Shown here: one piece after another, positions 34,801 to 49,620 of the stretch
How the letters are laid out: each line of letters begins with the position of its first letter
Numbering within the stretch: position 1 is the first letter of the stretch
Assembly (NCBI GenBank): GCA_016490735.1
Contig: JAEMWC010000151.1
Span: forward strand, 76,001-140,000
Source: Pachyseris speciosa
Taxonomy: Eukaryota > Cnidaria > Anthozoa > Scleractinia > Pachyseridae
Reading direction: 5' to 3'
Length of the DNA stretch: 64,000 nucleotides
Translations under genes and position numbers: made by a program
The notes under the pieces: generated by a model
Database searches by the model: none
The model's input: the letters and a program-made list of their open reading frames with translations, nothing else
Told to the model about the DNA's origin: nothing

Positions 34801-37788
34801 AAGGAGATTAATACACATAACTATACTGAGCAAGATAATAACAATACAAGGATTGTTTAAAAAATGCACAGTAGGCTCTTGTCTGATTACTAACAGAATA
34901 CTGAATGTATTGAGCAGAGATATCAAAACATTTCAGTCAAGGGATTCCTAAAACTTCATTTATTTTTGAAATTACTGGAAACTTCGTCTAAGAGGCAGAA
35001 ACTCACATCATCTACCTCAGTCTGTAAAAGGGCTAACACAATGCAGATGCTTACCATACAACAGATAAGGATCTCATTAAAAGCTGGCTACTGGCAGTTT
35101 ACTGACCATGTGTAGTTTGTCAGAACCTTGCCTCTTACTGCCACCTACTTTATCCAACATGAAGACTGATTTTCACTCATCTCCTCAAAAAATTGCTTAC
35201 TAATAGGTTGCTGCTTGCTTTGGCAAGCTCAGACAGCTACTTGAAAAAATATTGAATCTCCTACAAACAATCTGACATGTTCTCTAATATTTCTCTTATA
35301 GTGAAATCACTTACCATTTAGGTAAAACCTGTGTGCTTCCATGAAGAGCGCAGCCAAGAGTAACGTGAATAAGTCTGAATACTGTCTTCACTGTCTTTAC
35401 TCTTCCATCAGCATCAGCACCACTCACAATTTCTAATCTCCAAAAATCATTTCCATCTCCTTTTCCATTCTGTAGAGAAAAATTGGGAAAATTGTTGATG
35501 TTGTATTTGTGACCCTCCACGGGAAAACAGGGAAAAAGGTGATTGCACGGGCACGCGTGCGATGACACGGCACGCTAAGTGTGTCACAATGGCACAGATA
35601 TGCGCATATTTAATGACTAAAACAAAGAGTGTCACGGTGCTATTGTTTGCTACGCAAAAGCCTTTATCTAAAGCACTGTGCAAAACGCCACGCTAGGCGT
35701 GCGATATGACACGCGTGCCAAAGGACACGCGAGCAATATTGCACGGTACACTCATCGAAGCTCGAAAGACGATGACTGAGAAAAAAGATTAAACGCCACT
35801 CGTGAAATATTTCTCAACATTTCGTTTCTCCGTCCGGTCATGTAATATCTTCTATATAACTTGTGCCATTTTTTTACTCATTACACAAAGAAGACCAGGA
35901 AACAAACAGTATAAAGCGAAAAATCTCACCGACCAAGCAGGTCAGTGGCTTATTATACTTTGCAAAACGAAATGGAATGAAACGTGATGAAAGACTGCAG
36001 TTCGCGCAAGTAGCGCGAAATGAAAATCTATAGTTTGCAAAATTTGAATAACACAAAAAAACAAGCAATTGCATGCTAAATGTTTACATTTAGAACGGCT
36101 ACACATCACTTTATTAAAAAGGAAACTATGATCTGTTGGTCCAAACTGGATTAATCTGTGAGCGGACGTGAAATAATTGCGTAACTGGAAAAACACTCGT
36201 TTGCATACGGTAACGCAACACGCATTTTGTCAGCCGAAGTTTGTTCAAAATTAATATTTTGGTCGAAGTGCAGCAGCTCAGATTCAAAATCTTTCGACCA
36301 TGAAAATCATCGAAAGCGCATTTCACTGGAGATGATTTATCATTCTTCTCGCAGCGTTAGTTTTTGACACAAATAATCTTTCGCTGTTTCGATTGTAAGA
36401 CACGAAAATCAATCTTCAGGAATTCTCTTTATGGAACTACAGAATACAGGGCCAATTTCTCCGGTTTATAATTTGGGCTGGCTCGCCGGCTCGGCAGTCG
36501 CGTTAAGTGTTTAAAGAACGAGTAAGGTATATAATTTAGTGGCTCGGCGGCTTACGTAAAGACTACTGACTGGCGAGCCACCGAGCCACTCGATCTTTAG
36601 ACATTCAAGGCGACTGGCGAGCCGCCGGGCCACTCGATCTTTTGACGTTCAAAACGACTGGCGAGCCGCCGAGCCAGCGTAACGTATACGTAAAGACTAC
36701 TGACTGGCGAGCCACCGAGCCACTCGGTCTTTAGACATTCAAGGCGACTGGCGAGCCACCGAGCCGGCTCAACAAATATACCTAGAAAATTGGCCCTGTA
36801 TTCTGTAGTTATGCCCTTAAAGAGTATAGTTATGGCGCTTGATTTCCCTGTATTTTTCGACACAAACAACCCGGCTTCATCCAAACTCTTTCTTGTTGAG
36901 CACAAAATCAGGCAAGCAACTAAACGTAGGGCTCAGCCAATCAGGAGCGACTATTTTCGCCGCTCGACCAATCAGGAATAATGTTTTCGTTGTCAACATG
37001 GCGTATCCTTTGCGAACTTGCCTTTCAACAGCGCACTGAATATTTATACGTTCATGACTACATCTGCCGTTTGCTTCTTGGTAGAAGCGATTGAATTTTG
37101 TACAGGGCCTGTAAAATTATGGAAGTGTGTGCTGAATAAATCGGGGCATCAATGAAGACAATAAATTCTTTGAAAGCGTGCACGAACTCTTCGGATTCGC
37201 GAAGTCGGGATTTTCCATTATTTTCTTGTCATCACCATGCTAACGCATTAAAGAATGGCGAGCAAGTGCTAAGAGGTTTTAGAAAGGTCAGTTTTATGTT
37301 CGATTAAATACCAACTTTCCTTCAAAAACTAGTGAAGGCAAATTACGTTTGATACGAACTCTGCGTAAACACTCTGTTGAATGAATTTTCCGCGGTACGC
37401 TTCAGTGGCACAATTGGCTCGGGCAAACACCACAGTCACATAAAGGGTGGAAATCCGTCGACAGTATTTTGAGTAAGGACACGGTAAGTTGCGAAAAATT
37501 AACCTAGTGGACACGGCTTGCGTGTCATTTCACTTACTTGCGTGCCATTTTGCCTAACAGCGTGTCATTTCACCCGGCAGCGAACTCGGCACATTTCATT
37601 GTTAGACTGGACACGCTGCTTTGTTTTTACCGTGCAGTAAACACAAAAGAAAATTTTTAATTAAGCGTGTCGTGTGACACACTCCTGGCAAACTGGTGTG
37701 TCATTTCGCTCACTGCCTATTGTTTAGCGTGTCATTTTGGCGTGCCCGTGCATTCACCTTTTTACCTGTTTTCCCGTGGAGGGTCACA

Positions 37789-37821
<33 letters not shown>

Positions 37822-38385
37822 CATTATTATTATTTTTTAATGTTAAACTTCAGTACAAGACATATTAAGATACACTTACTGCCAATACATAATATATTTA
37901 ACAAATGGTAAACGGATCGGCGTGCACTATTGAGTTATGGTGCACGCGGGGGGTTGCTAAGCACGAGAGAAGCGTAAGAGTCGCTCGAGGCGTAGCCGAG
38001 AGCGACTCTAGCTTCTTGAGTGCTTAGCATTCCTCCCAAGTGCATCCATAACTTAATAGTGCACGCCGATCCGTTTACCATTTGTTTTATAACATACACT
38101 GTAACATAACATAAGCATCGTAGCGAAAGCAAAGTCCCATTTTATTGCACTAACTAACATGAACAAGAAAACGAGGCGCGCAAAACTTCATTCACAGAAA
38201 TTGCAACGGCTTAATACTTCGGTAGACACTATGACGATTGAAACGATACAAATTTCGAAAAATCTCGCCCCCCAAAAAGCGAAATTTTAGTTTATAAACA
38301 GCGCACACTTCAACAGCGTTCACCCATGGGCAAATAGTAAATGGTTAATTGACCAATCAGAGTGCGCGCTTTTCTTTAGTTATGT

Positions 38386-38444
<59 letters not shown>

Positions 38445-41400
38445 GAACACTAAATAAGTAAAAGAAACAGTAATTAGTACAAAAGGCTCTCCATAAATGT
38501 TTTGTTATATCACAGATAAATAATAAATTGAATTTTTATTAATTTAGTATATCATAAAAAGAAAAAGAAGGAGGTATGTATTGATATTTTGTAACTTAAA
38601 TGAGCCAAAGAGCTGAAGCAACCAAATCACCAGTAGAAGAGCTTTTTGACTTTCCATTGTATTATTAGGTCTAGATGTTGTAAGTAGCTATTAATAGTAA
38701 CACATTTTAATACTGTATGTGATTGTATAGAGATGGCACAAGAAAAGAACAAAATGGGAGATGAAAGTTTGGCAAATGGAATCATTGTGGTGAATCCCAT
38801 TCTAATTGGTTAGAAGAGTGAAAAAGTTTGGATTACCTTAAAATGTATTTTGTCTCTTAAAATAATGAAACTCCCTTAGTGGTGGGGTATGGATATTTTT
38901 CTGGAACACACATTACAGTGATGTCACATTTGGAAGAACTGGACTGCCCCCATATTGACACCATTTCCAGTGCCACTTACTACCATGATTTTACTTACAT
39001 CTCCATAACCAGTGACTTGATTATGATGAGTAGTCAGAGGTGCTTTTTCTGCATGACTGTGGAGGTTTCTTCGTGTTCTGAAAAAAAATCATGTTTCTGG
39101 AATAGGTGAAAAGTTCATTATATCACTTTTAGAGGAAAAAAATATTTGGGGTTTGGTGTACTTTAAAATTGCTATTAAAATACCTTTTTAACAACATTAA
39201 TTGACAAAAATGACAACAACAACGTCCACTCTTGCAGCTACCTTAGCTGGTACATCCGCATCTTAATATTGCTATAATTCACTAATTCAACCTACAGGAA
39301 CATATATACATGCATTTTTCTACCAACTGAAGATCCAAACGTTAACAAGTGATTCCAAAAAACACAACAATAATAAACTCCCATGCTTGTAATTATGAGG
39401 CTTCTTCTGTAACTGTTTCAGTTTTTTTGTTTAACTCACCCAATATGTTCCAGTCTGATCCAATCACCATTCTTAAGATATTCCAAGGGTTGCTTCTCAT
39501 CTAGAAATTTGAAAAATACTTGAGACAATGTTTGTTTGAATTGGTTTGCCACTATCAATGACATCTTGGGGTGTAAAATGGGCAATAATGAACTGAAGTA
39601 ATAATTCATTTCATGACTGGCCTGAAGCCCAGCTTGACTGTAGGAGTTGGTTGATTGGTTTTAACTGAAATGCTCCCATGCTCATAACAGTGGAATAATA
39701 TTATTGTTAGTTAAAATCTGAATTTCACACATTTCTCATAATATGCACTTATTACTCTACCAAATGTTACATCATTTCATATCAACAAAATTCTGCTATT
39801 ACAATCATGTGACAGGAGATAAACTTGTGATTGTAATTTCTCTGGATAAAACAGCAAACATGACATATGTCAGATACTAACCATAATCTTCATAAGCTTT
39901 TTTGATCAACCATTTGTTGTTATCATCTTTGTGAGAGTAGCAGGTAACCTGAAGATAATAGAAATGGTCCTTAGTCCAATATAAATTATCTATAAGATCA
40001 CTGAAGTCAAAACAACGATCCCTTTTTCATGTTGAAAATAAATTTATTTTTTCCACTTTCCCACTTTTACTCTTTCACACTTTTGCACATTTAACTTTCT
40101 CGTGATTGTCCCCCGTATCTCCAGCTTGTCCATCCACATATTCTAGAATGATTATTTAATCACACTCTCACAGTACACCATGAGGGCAGTCCTGTCAAAT
40201 TATTGTTGTGTTGTAGGAGGGCTGGATATAAGGAGTAGAAGGTAAGTTGTGATCAGGCGCTCAGGGTCAGGGGGAGGTGGAGAACAGTGGAAGGAGAAAA
40301 AGAACGCCTGATACATTTACTTAACGAGTCATCTGCTGCTCCTCAGTTGTTTACCTGTCAACAGCGATGTTATCTTGTGTCATACTATAAATGTGAGCCA
40401 ATCAAATTTTACATGGAGTTTGTGTGGTTTCTGGTGGCAAGGACAAGCATTGTTATTTTAATGGTGGGTTCCTCTGTTTGAAACGTCAAGGAACAAAGAA
40501 TTCAGCGAGAAAATTGGTGGAACATCAAACCGCCCACTGCTGGCACATTTTGACTTAGATGGTGGTCTCTTTAACTTCACCCTGTTCTTTAGCTCCCTGC
40601 ATATTTACAACTTACCAAAAGCATTTATTGCTCTAGCTTGAGAGCTACAAAAGCTCTAGCCTGCAGTGCAGGAATTTTCGGTAGGCACAAGTTATTTTCT
40701 CAAGTAAGCGGCGCCATGTTGAATTTCACTAAAATGCAAGGAGCTGGGGCGAATCAATGAGGGCAGGGTGGAGGCATAAGGAGAGAAAACGCCTGCCCGA
40801 TAACTCTGCGAAAATGCTTGATCCCTCTCCCGGAAATAAATTGCCAGCCAATCAAAAGAGGAAGAATTACTCCGTCAGAAACAAAATTGACTTCAGACAA
40901 AAGCAAAGACCTGCAGAGCAGCCCAAGAGTCAAATGAAGTACATGTACCAAGAGTAAATTGTTGGATGTTTATAGTGACAGTTGTTGTTGGTACATGCAA
41001 AATCTCATTCAAAGTAAAGTTGGGAAATCTTGGAAAGCAAGGTCATTCATCATTGGAGAATCTTTTCTGGCCTTCAAAATGGAAGGAATGCTTCAGGGTT
41101 GTCTCGGCAGAAATTTGTAGTGAAGTAGGGTTTTTACTGGTACAAGATGCCGCAAAATATTGCGACCATGTCTGCAATCTCTGTGGTAGGAAAATATGTA
41201 ACTTGGGCCAGTTGTATAAATTTATTAAGACTGAGATTACATCTAAAACCCATAAACCAGTAAAGAGCTCCAAACATACACTTGATACACCAGACAAAGC
41301 CAGCCCAGCATGAAGAAAATGAAAGGCAGTCCATGTCCCCAATTTGCCTGCTGCGAAGATACTGTCGATTGAAGCTCCTGCATCTTCAGTCAAATCAACA

Positions 41401-44400
41401 AAATCTCTTTCCTTTGTATGTGTGTTTTCAACAAATAAACAAACCTTTTTCCAGTCCAAGTCTCAACAGTGTGCGGCGCATCTATGATGATCGCACATAT
41501 TTCTTGGCGAAGCGGTGGATCTCTTTTCTTTAATGAAGAAATAAATGGCTTAGAGAGAACCTATTCTGCAGAACCAAAAACAATCTGGTTCTTCCCATTC
41601 TCCACATCATCCACTTGGCAATCTCAAAGCCCTGCTGCTTTAAAGCCCTGCTGCTTTCAAGCCCATCGATGCTGCTTCTGCCAACTTGTCATGAACAATG
41701 CTTTTCAGCGCACATACGACCAGTATGCTCAAAGCCTTTCCAGATAATTTTCTTTCATACGAATGAACAGCTGGAATATCAAGCTCTTCCAAATCCATTA
41801 GGCAGAACTGTTAAGAGATCTTGTTCACATACTAAAGAAAAATCGCTTTAACCTGTTCTGCACTTAATTCATTCGACATTCCCATCTCGGATAAGTCATT
41901 GAGACATTCTTCCAGAGAGGAGTGAAATTTCACCAAAGAGTCTGCCATTTTTTTGTTGTTTTAAATTTACATAAACTTTTGATTTATAAAAGATTGACAG
42001 GCATCAATCCATTCCACTGTGCCGCTCCAATCAGAGGCTCTGTTTGCCCACGAATGGAGTGCCTTAAAAGAACAAGGAACGCAGACAGGCATACTTTTTG
42101 TGCCCCTCTCCAACCCCCAGGACACTTTTCACCCTAGTACCATCTCCATAATCCATAAAATTTTACTCTCCCCAATACTCCTTGGTTTCTCAATTCAAAG
42201 ATGGCAGCTCGCTTGTAATAGTTCATGAACAAAATAATGTGCTCGCCTTACAAAATATGCTAGCAATGCAGGCTACAAAAGCTCGAGAAGACAAGAAATG
42301 AAACTCACCTGCTGTTGCTCAGGGGGGTGTTCCTTGGGGTACAGATGTGAGTGAGAGTGCAAGAGTGCTCCTCCAGCTCGGTGATTCTTTATTGTCACTA
42401 CTGAACCAAAAGCCAAGTCTAGGGAAGAACAAATATAAACACATCTAATTTAAAACACAGAGAAATGTAAGACTCCGGGTATTATGTTGCAGGCAAAACT
42501 TAAATTCAGGGGAAAAAACTTAACCTAGGTTGAATCTCAATTTTCTTTGTCTCCTAGCCCAAATTATTCATTCCACAATCACATAATAATTATTATCATT
42601 ATGTATAATAATAATTAATTTATATCAATAACATAATATATTAATATAATAATTAATATATTATTAATATAATAATATAATAATTAATATAATAGTATAA
42701 TAATTAGTGATAATTATTATTATTAATAATTAGAGTAGGAGACAAAGGAAATTGATTTTTAACCTGAATTTAAATTTTACCTGCAACATATATGTACAGT
42801 ATACATTAAGAACTGACAGAAAGCATCAGTCTATGGTATTTGACATGTTAGGTTCTGCTTCATGGTTTGGTAGAAAATTCACCCCCCCCCCCCCCCGTCC
42901 CCCCCCCTCCCTCCAAACTACTACAATGTAATTGATTATTTTTTTATAAATCTTGGTCACTAAATACAAACCTGCGGGTACAGCATTCTTGTACAGAGTA
43001 TTTCCTTTGAGAGTTGATTGAAAAGCTGAACTGAAAAATCCATCACCTGGGCCACTAAACCAATCAAAACATTATGAACGAGATCCTGACTGGATTACAG
43101 TTGAAGGGTGCATGGAATAAAGCGCTAAGTGACTCTTGATGTTCAGTTAAATTCTCATATTGTGTTACAAGCAAGTAAAGGGCAATTTGAATGAGAATCT
43201 AACAGCTGATCCGATGTCACTTAGGGCTTTTTTCCACACACCCCTTCAGTTAAAGAACTGTTTAAACTATACAAAAACTGGAGAAGACAAATAAATATTC
43301 TTTACAATAACCTGCAGAGTAGTAGTTGCACATGACACAGGAAATGTACACTGTATTTCATTCCATTGAGTGGCAAAATTGGGGAACAGGGTTGGCGTAG
43401 ATGTGAGAGCACTCACCTCCCACCAATGTGGCCCAGGTTCGATTCCTGGACTCAGCGTCACATGTGGGTTGAGTTTGTTGTTTGTTCTCATCCTTGTTTT
43501 GAGAGGTTTTTCTCCAGGTACTCTGGTTTTCCCCTCTCCTTAAAAACCCACATTTCCAAATTCCAATTTGATCTGGAATTTTGAGGGCCATAGGTTTGTC
43601 AGTTGAATCTCTGTTAAGTATCACCCTTGTTAAACAAAGTCAATTTGTTTTATTTTACTTATTTTACTATAAATGGGATCAACAAAACAATGAAAGATCT
43701 AAGGCTGCACAAGTCTTATGCAATTTCTGCATAATTTGTTGTGACATCATCACTTTCATTCATGGAAGCCATTGACAATTGGTTGGTTCAAACAATTATT
43801 AACACTGTAGTTCTAAAAAATAATGAAATCATGCTTTTCAATTTACTATCACTGAGTCTGTCTAATTACCTCTTTGGCAGTAGTTGAAAATGAATGGCAA
43901 ACCAGAAGAGGTACACAAAGATGGGCACCATGATTAAACACAGCACTCGAGCCATGAAGTGTTTACCAACTTCAAACTGGAAAAGAAAACAGATATGGTT
44001 ATAGCCAAAGTCTCCTGGGCAGGCTGATCTTTGGAACTTACATGTAGGGTTTTTTTTCACTAGAAAGGACTTCTCAGGGGTAGTGAATCTCAAGCTCCCT
44101 CAGTCTTATTTCAGATTTTAAAAGTAGTTCTACCTGTATACAAGAATGCATTCCTTGCAATCTCAACTTTTGTGGCAAGGTTTTATGACAGTCTTCATTA
44201 CTATGTAAGGCCTTGAAGTCAATCCTTAAAGGTGTGACTCTAATGTTGTAAAGATCTATAATATTTGTTTGAAGGTAATAATTATGTCAACTGGTGTAAA
44301 TTTAAAGTGTTTGGTATGTATAGAGAAAAAGATTTATTTAGTCTCATGACAGATTGGCATTAATGACTGATTTTGATTTAGGTTTTTGAATTTCAAACTA

Positions 44401-45465
44401 GCCAAATCCCCAAAGTCCCCTGTCCTTTTGTCAAAAGTCATACCAATCCCATATACATACAAGAACAAAATAATCTTTTTTTTTTAACTGGATGGAATTT
44501 TTCCTCTACTCAGCTAGAGCATTAGTGCTGATGACAGGCATTTGTTTGATTATCTTAATATCTTATTAAGAATGAAAATTAAATTCAAGCAAAGGTACAA
44601 TGTACTAACCAGTGATAGTGAAAGATCTCCAAGAATGTCCCACAAGTTCATAACGGTTGTAATACCAGCCCAGAGAATAACAAACAGACCAACCCATTTG
44701 CAGCTAAAGTGGGAGTTCGATAAAGAGAAAGATGCCATCAACTCTAACCAATTACTTTGTTTTGTTTTACAGTAGTGCACTTTTAAAATTCTGTAGGCTC
44801 TCAAGAAAGCCCAGACTGCAGACTAGGAGCTATGAGGAATATATGGAATATATTAATTGTGTTTGACGAAGGAGAATGCATCCTAATCGTGTTGTCTGTT
44901 CTGCAGGTATCAATGTGATGCCATGCGATTTCAAGGTTTGGATGCCATCTTGGTCTGACTGGCAGACAGGCTGGCACAAATCACCTTGATCTCGTGACAT
45001 TTTGGCCCCACCTCAATCACTCCAAATTTGCATACAAAACAACGTGCCAGCAAGGGTCCCTTGGGAATGTTTTATTATTGTCTACTGAAGTTGGGCAAGC
45101 ACCAAAAAAAAATAATTACATCTTTGGTTCTCTTCAACACAATTAGCTTATTCAAATGGTATTTAAATACTGGCTCTCTTTACAGACAAGAAATTCCTTC
45201 AAAGTTTCTGTGAAGCGCCAAACACATTTATTCAATTCTTCTTCGAGGAATAGTTGGGTTTCCTCATATGTGCCGACGAATCCTTTGTGAAATCGAGTAA
45301 ATAAACAGATATCATGGGTTCAGCCTTGCTCTGTTTATTTACACATGGTCTAGTGAAGTTCAACAATTGACTCAACAGGCAAACTTAACTAAATTGGGTC
45401 AACCTAAACTGTAAAGTACAGTTCATGGAAAGTACAGCATTTGACACAGGATTTGTGGACCAAAA

Positions 45466-45534
<69 letters not shown>

Positions 45535-45902
45535 TATATATATATAGTACAGTAAGGTGATATATTAGCAACTGATTGCCTTAATTCCTTAGGATCACCA
45601 GCCTATTCCATATATATATATGTGAAATCGAGTAAATAAACAGATATCATGGGTTCAGCCTTACTCTGTTTATTTACACATGGTCTAGTGAAGTTCAACA
45701 ATTGACTCAACAGGCAAACTTAACTAAATTGGGTCAACCTAAACTGTAAAGTACAGTTCATGGAAAGTACAGCATTTGACACAGGATTTGTGGACCAAAA
45801 ATACACATATATATATATATATATGATTATATATATATATAGTACAGTAAGGTGATATATTAGCAACTGATTGCCTTAATTCCTTAGGATCACCAGCCTA
45901 TT

Positions 45903-45964
<62 letters not shown>

Positions 45965-46353
45965 TGCGACAATTACATAACATTTATCACTAGTTCTATT
46001 ATTGTTGTTATTCCGCATCCTGTTAATTTACCGTAGTCGTTTCATACTTTTTGTACACCTATTGTTTTTCGTTTCATTGTCTGAGTTACGTAACCCGTAT
46101 GTAATTTGTAACCATTGTTGTAAAATCATATTTAAGTTGTAGGTTTTTAACATTCTGTTTGTAACTGACGAAGGTCGAGAGACCGAAACGTTTTTTAATC
46201 ATAAATTTTTAAATTTTTATCTTTTTTTGAACCAAAAGTTGTCCATTTTTGGTCTTTTTAACTGCTTTTTATCATTCGCCGAATAAGGACTGTGAATCAT
46301 TAGTGATCCTTTTGGTTCTGCATCTTTCGTTGGCCCAGGAAGCGCTTTCAACC

Positions 46354-46443
<90 letters not shown>

Positions 46444-48112
46444 TTATTGAAGGGCTCGGAGCATAACCATCCTATGTCGAATTTTGGGTTGTTTTTCGAT
46501 TTTGCCTGGATTTGCCCGAATTGTTGCATGTAAACTGCAATTCGATTGAAAGAAGATGTAATGCAACTTGCAAACCACTCCCATGGAAGGTTGGTTTCTT
46601 GGTGTACGTAAGAAAAAATGCATTTCTGGATTCTGGATGAATCAGTCAAAAAAATACCATACAATGTGTTTCCATCGAATTGCAGTTCACATGCAGAAAT
46701 TCAGACAAATCCAAGCAAAATCGAAAAACGACTCAAAATTCGACATAGGATGGTTATGCTCCGAGGCCTTCATATCTCTGGTGGAGTATGCTAATTAACA
46801 ATGCCCAAGGGTATTCTTTGCGTGAAAGACTAAGCGCCAAATGCTCGTAACCGATTTAAGAGAACACAGAACGTTTCTGTTCAGTTAGACGTAATGCGCA
46901 ATGTGTCGTTTTTGCTTAATCATAACACTCGACAAGCTCGCTTGGCACGAAAACAGTGCACAATATTCGTGGTTGACTTAAAAAAAAAAAAACAGCACAC
47001 AGCAGCCTTGGTTAATCTCAGGTCAGCGCGCAAAGATTTTGTCCGACCTGAAAACAGCACTCACTCCGAAGAGATTCAGGGTTATTGTTGGGTTTAGGTT
47101 GGACTTAACATTAGGGCTAGAGCGTCGGCTAGGGCTAGGGATAGGGTTAGGGATAGGGTTAGGGACATGGTTAGGGTTAGTGTTGATGTTAACGTCAACG
47201 CTAGCATTAAAGCGCGGTTGTTTGAGTCCGAATCAGCTTGACTTAAGGGTTCGTCCGAGTCGAAAATAGCGCCTAGTTGCCTTGGTTGACTCTAAGTTCT
47301 TTCGGAAAGGCTTTGGCCGATATAACACAGCGCTTAAGTCGGTTATTTGTCTTAAATACAGCGTACATCTTAAATCCAGCGTACAAAAACCTCGGTTGAT
47401 TCTAAATCAGTGCGCAAAAAGCTTGCCGACGGCTGAAAAATCACAAAATATTAAAGACGGCTGTTTTGACTTGAAGAAACTTTTTGCCAAGACAACTCCT
47501 ATTGGCGAACAACAGCAAAAATTTGAGTTAATCAGATGTTCTAGGGCAAAAATTAAGAGTCCTAAGAGTGCGCTGTTTTCCGTCATGTTTCGTTTACTCA
47601 GAACGTTGTTGCGTAGTAAATTAAAACTTGCGCGTGGTTTCGTCAGTTGAAACGTTTTTGATGGATTCATTTTCATCGTCAAGTGGAAAACAATGGAATG
47701 AAAATCTTATAAAAATTAACGTAAATGACGACAGTGAAAGAATTTGACAGAAATACTTAACTCTTTTGTGAAAAAACGTAAAAAAATTTGCATGAAATTC
47801 AATCCCTTTATCACGCGTGATGGATTGTCTCATCACAATGACTGTAGTCGCGCACAAATGTTTATCTCGCATGAGAATACTTTTTGCTGTAGTTTATTAG
47901 CCTCCATAGAAGCAAAAAACCGAGGCGATCAACGCAAAAGTGATTTATGTGTTCAAATTCGGCAGCGTGTTTACCAAATATTCATTCTCACTTGTTCATC
48001 AGTCACGGATATGTCACGAACCAACAAGCGCGGATGTTACGGCAATTCACCGGTTTCGCAGAGGTTGTGGGTTCGAATCCCGTACAAGCGGTTTTTTTTT
48101 TCCGTTTTGTTT

Positions 48113-48143
<31 letters not shown>

Positions 48144-49564
48144 TTTTGGTTTCACTACTGCTTAAGTTGTGTTCATAACTGCGGCGATCGTTCACGTTAT
48201 AATCCGTTGTTTACGTACATCTGATTCACACAGACGAATCGCGAGGAGTACCGCTTAATATTGCTTTGAATGTTTGCTGTGCGCGCCAATGCAACTTTTC
48301 CATGGATTGTGTTCAAGATACTCATCGAAAACGGGCAGACTTCACTTCGAGCCGAATGAATTTTCGGTAGCGTTTCCGAAGTTCGACCAACTATTTCACG
48401 GCTAACAGTAAAAGCAAGCTGGGATTTCATGTCACGAGTGGTTTCAAAAAACGCGCTCTTCAAAATTAATGAACAATGGAAACCTCGGTGCAGCAGCTAG
48501 ACAGTTTTCAAAGTTATTTTATAAGGTAAAGTTTTTACTGAAAACAAGTAATAATCTGCCCCAACCCACCGCCCTCCCGCGAGAGGTTTTGACTTCAGAC
48601 AGCGCCCTGCTTGACCGCAATGAATTCTGGGATCATTGTCTGCTCCAAGTGCGAAGAACAACAACTCTTCAAACATACACTTTTCGCCTATAAGTCCAAA
48701 AACCACTCTCGCTTTCCCAGCTTTTAGCACCGCAACCTTTGAGAAATGGAACAAGACTAGCAACGACGCGCCGCTTTTGAGGCGAGAGTTGTTTTCAGAC
48801 TTTTTCCGCCTGGCTTCTACTCTGTACCCCAAAACGCTAATATCTCATCGTGATTTGGTAAGCACAGAGAAAACGCTAACTGGATTCTTTCAGAAGCGTT
48901 AAGAACTTGCGGATCTCCAGACTTTTCATGACGTCTTTCGATCACCAAGCGGGAAGGCAAACCGATAATGCAGTTAATACGTAGCGATCCGCAGCTCCAG
49001 CACTCACGTAAGTTTCGTATCCGATGAGCTTAATCGATGTTTTAACCGCCAAATTTATAGTCTACGTCACACTATCAAACAATCCTTTCTACCCGTCAAT
49101 CATTTCACGTCCAGTTTTAGTTGTACCCCTCACAAATGTTCACATAATTCACGTATGAATATTAATACGGTACGCATGCAAATGAGCTTCACTTCAATTG
49201 AAGGGCTCGGAGCATAACCATCCTATGTCGAATTTTGGGTTGTTTTTCGATTTTGCCTGGATTTGCCCGAATTGTTGCATGTAAACTGCAATTCGATTGA
49301 AAGAAGATGTAATGCAACTTGCAAACCACTCCCATGGAAGGTTGGTTTCTTGGTGTACGTAAGAAAAAATGCATTTCTGGATTCTGGATGAATCAGTCAA
49401 AAAAATACCATACAATGTGTTTCCATCGAATTGCAGTTCACATGCAGAAATTCAGACAAATCCAAGCAAAATCGAAAAACGACTCAAAATTCGACATAGG
49501 ATGGTTATGCTCCGAGGCCTTCAATTACTTAGTTGTGTTGATTTCTGTTCCCAAATTAACCTTG

Positions 49565-49620
<56 letters not shown>

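Larger units (their letters stand above)
46448..49523. mobile_element. Composite unit 1 with 325-bp terminal direct repeats
   Basis: Terminal modules 46448-46772 and 49199-49523 are direct repeats that look identical. Each module is itself palindromic: it begins TGAAGGGCTCGGAGCATAAC and ends GTTATGCTCCGAGGCCTTCA. The internal part (46773-49198) is paralogous to 50269-52743. It contains a TTAGGG-like block (47105-47180), a B-box motif with a T run (48064-48110), and short frames that do not resemble known proteins. Confidence 0.75.

Noticed and set aside
46249..46440. Frame ending in a long Tyr-Ile repeat; similar Val-Cys repeat near 49319-49669
   Set aside because: Translations of (TA)n and (GT)n microsatellites.
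47105..47180. True telomere or chromosome end
   Set aside because: The TTAGGG-like repeats are short, irregular, internal and duplicated with the element.
47282..47650. Frames up to 144 codons in the composite units (also 50779-51132)
   Set aside because: The two paralogous units keep them only partly, with frame breaks; codon content looks random and no domain is visible.
48030..48115. Functional tRNA gene
   Set aside because: Only a B box and T run are clear; no cloverleaf, acceptor stem or anticodon arm could be drawn.
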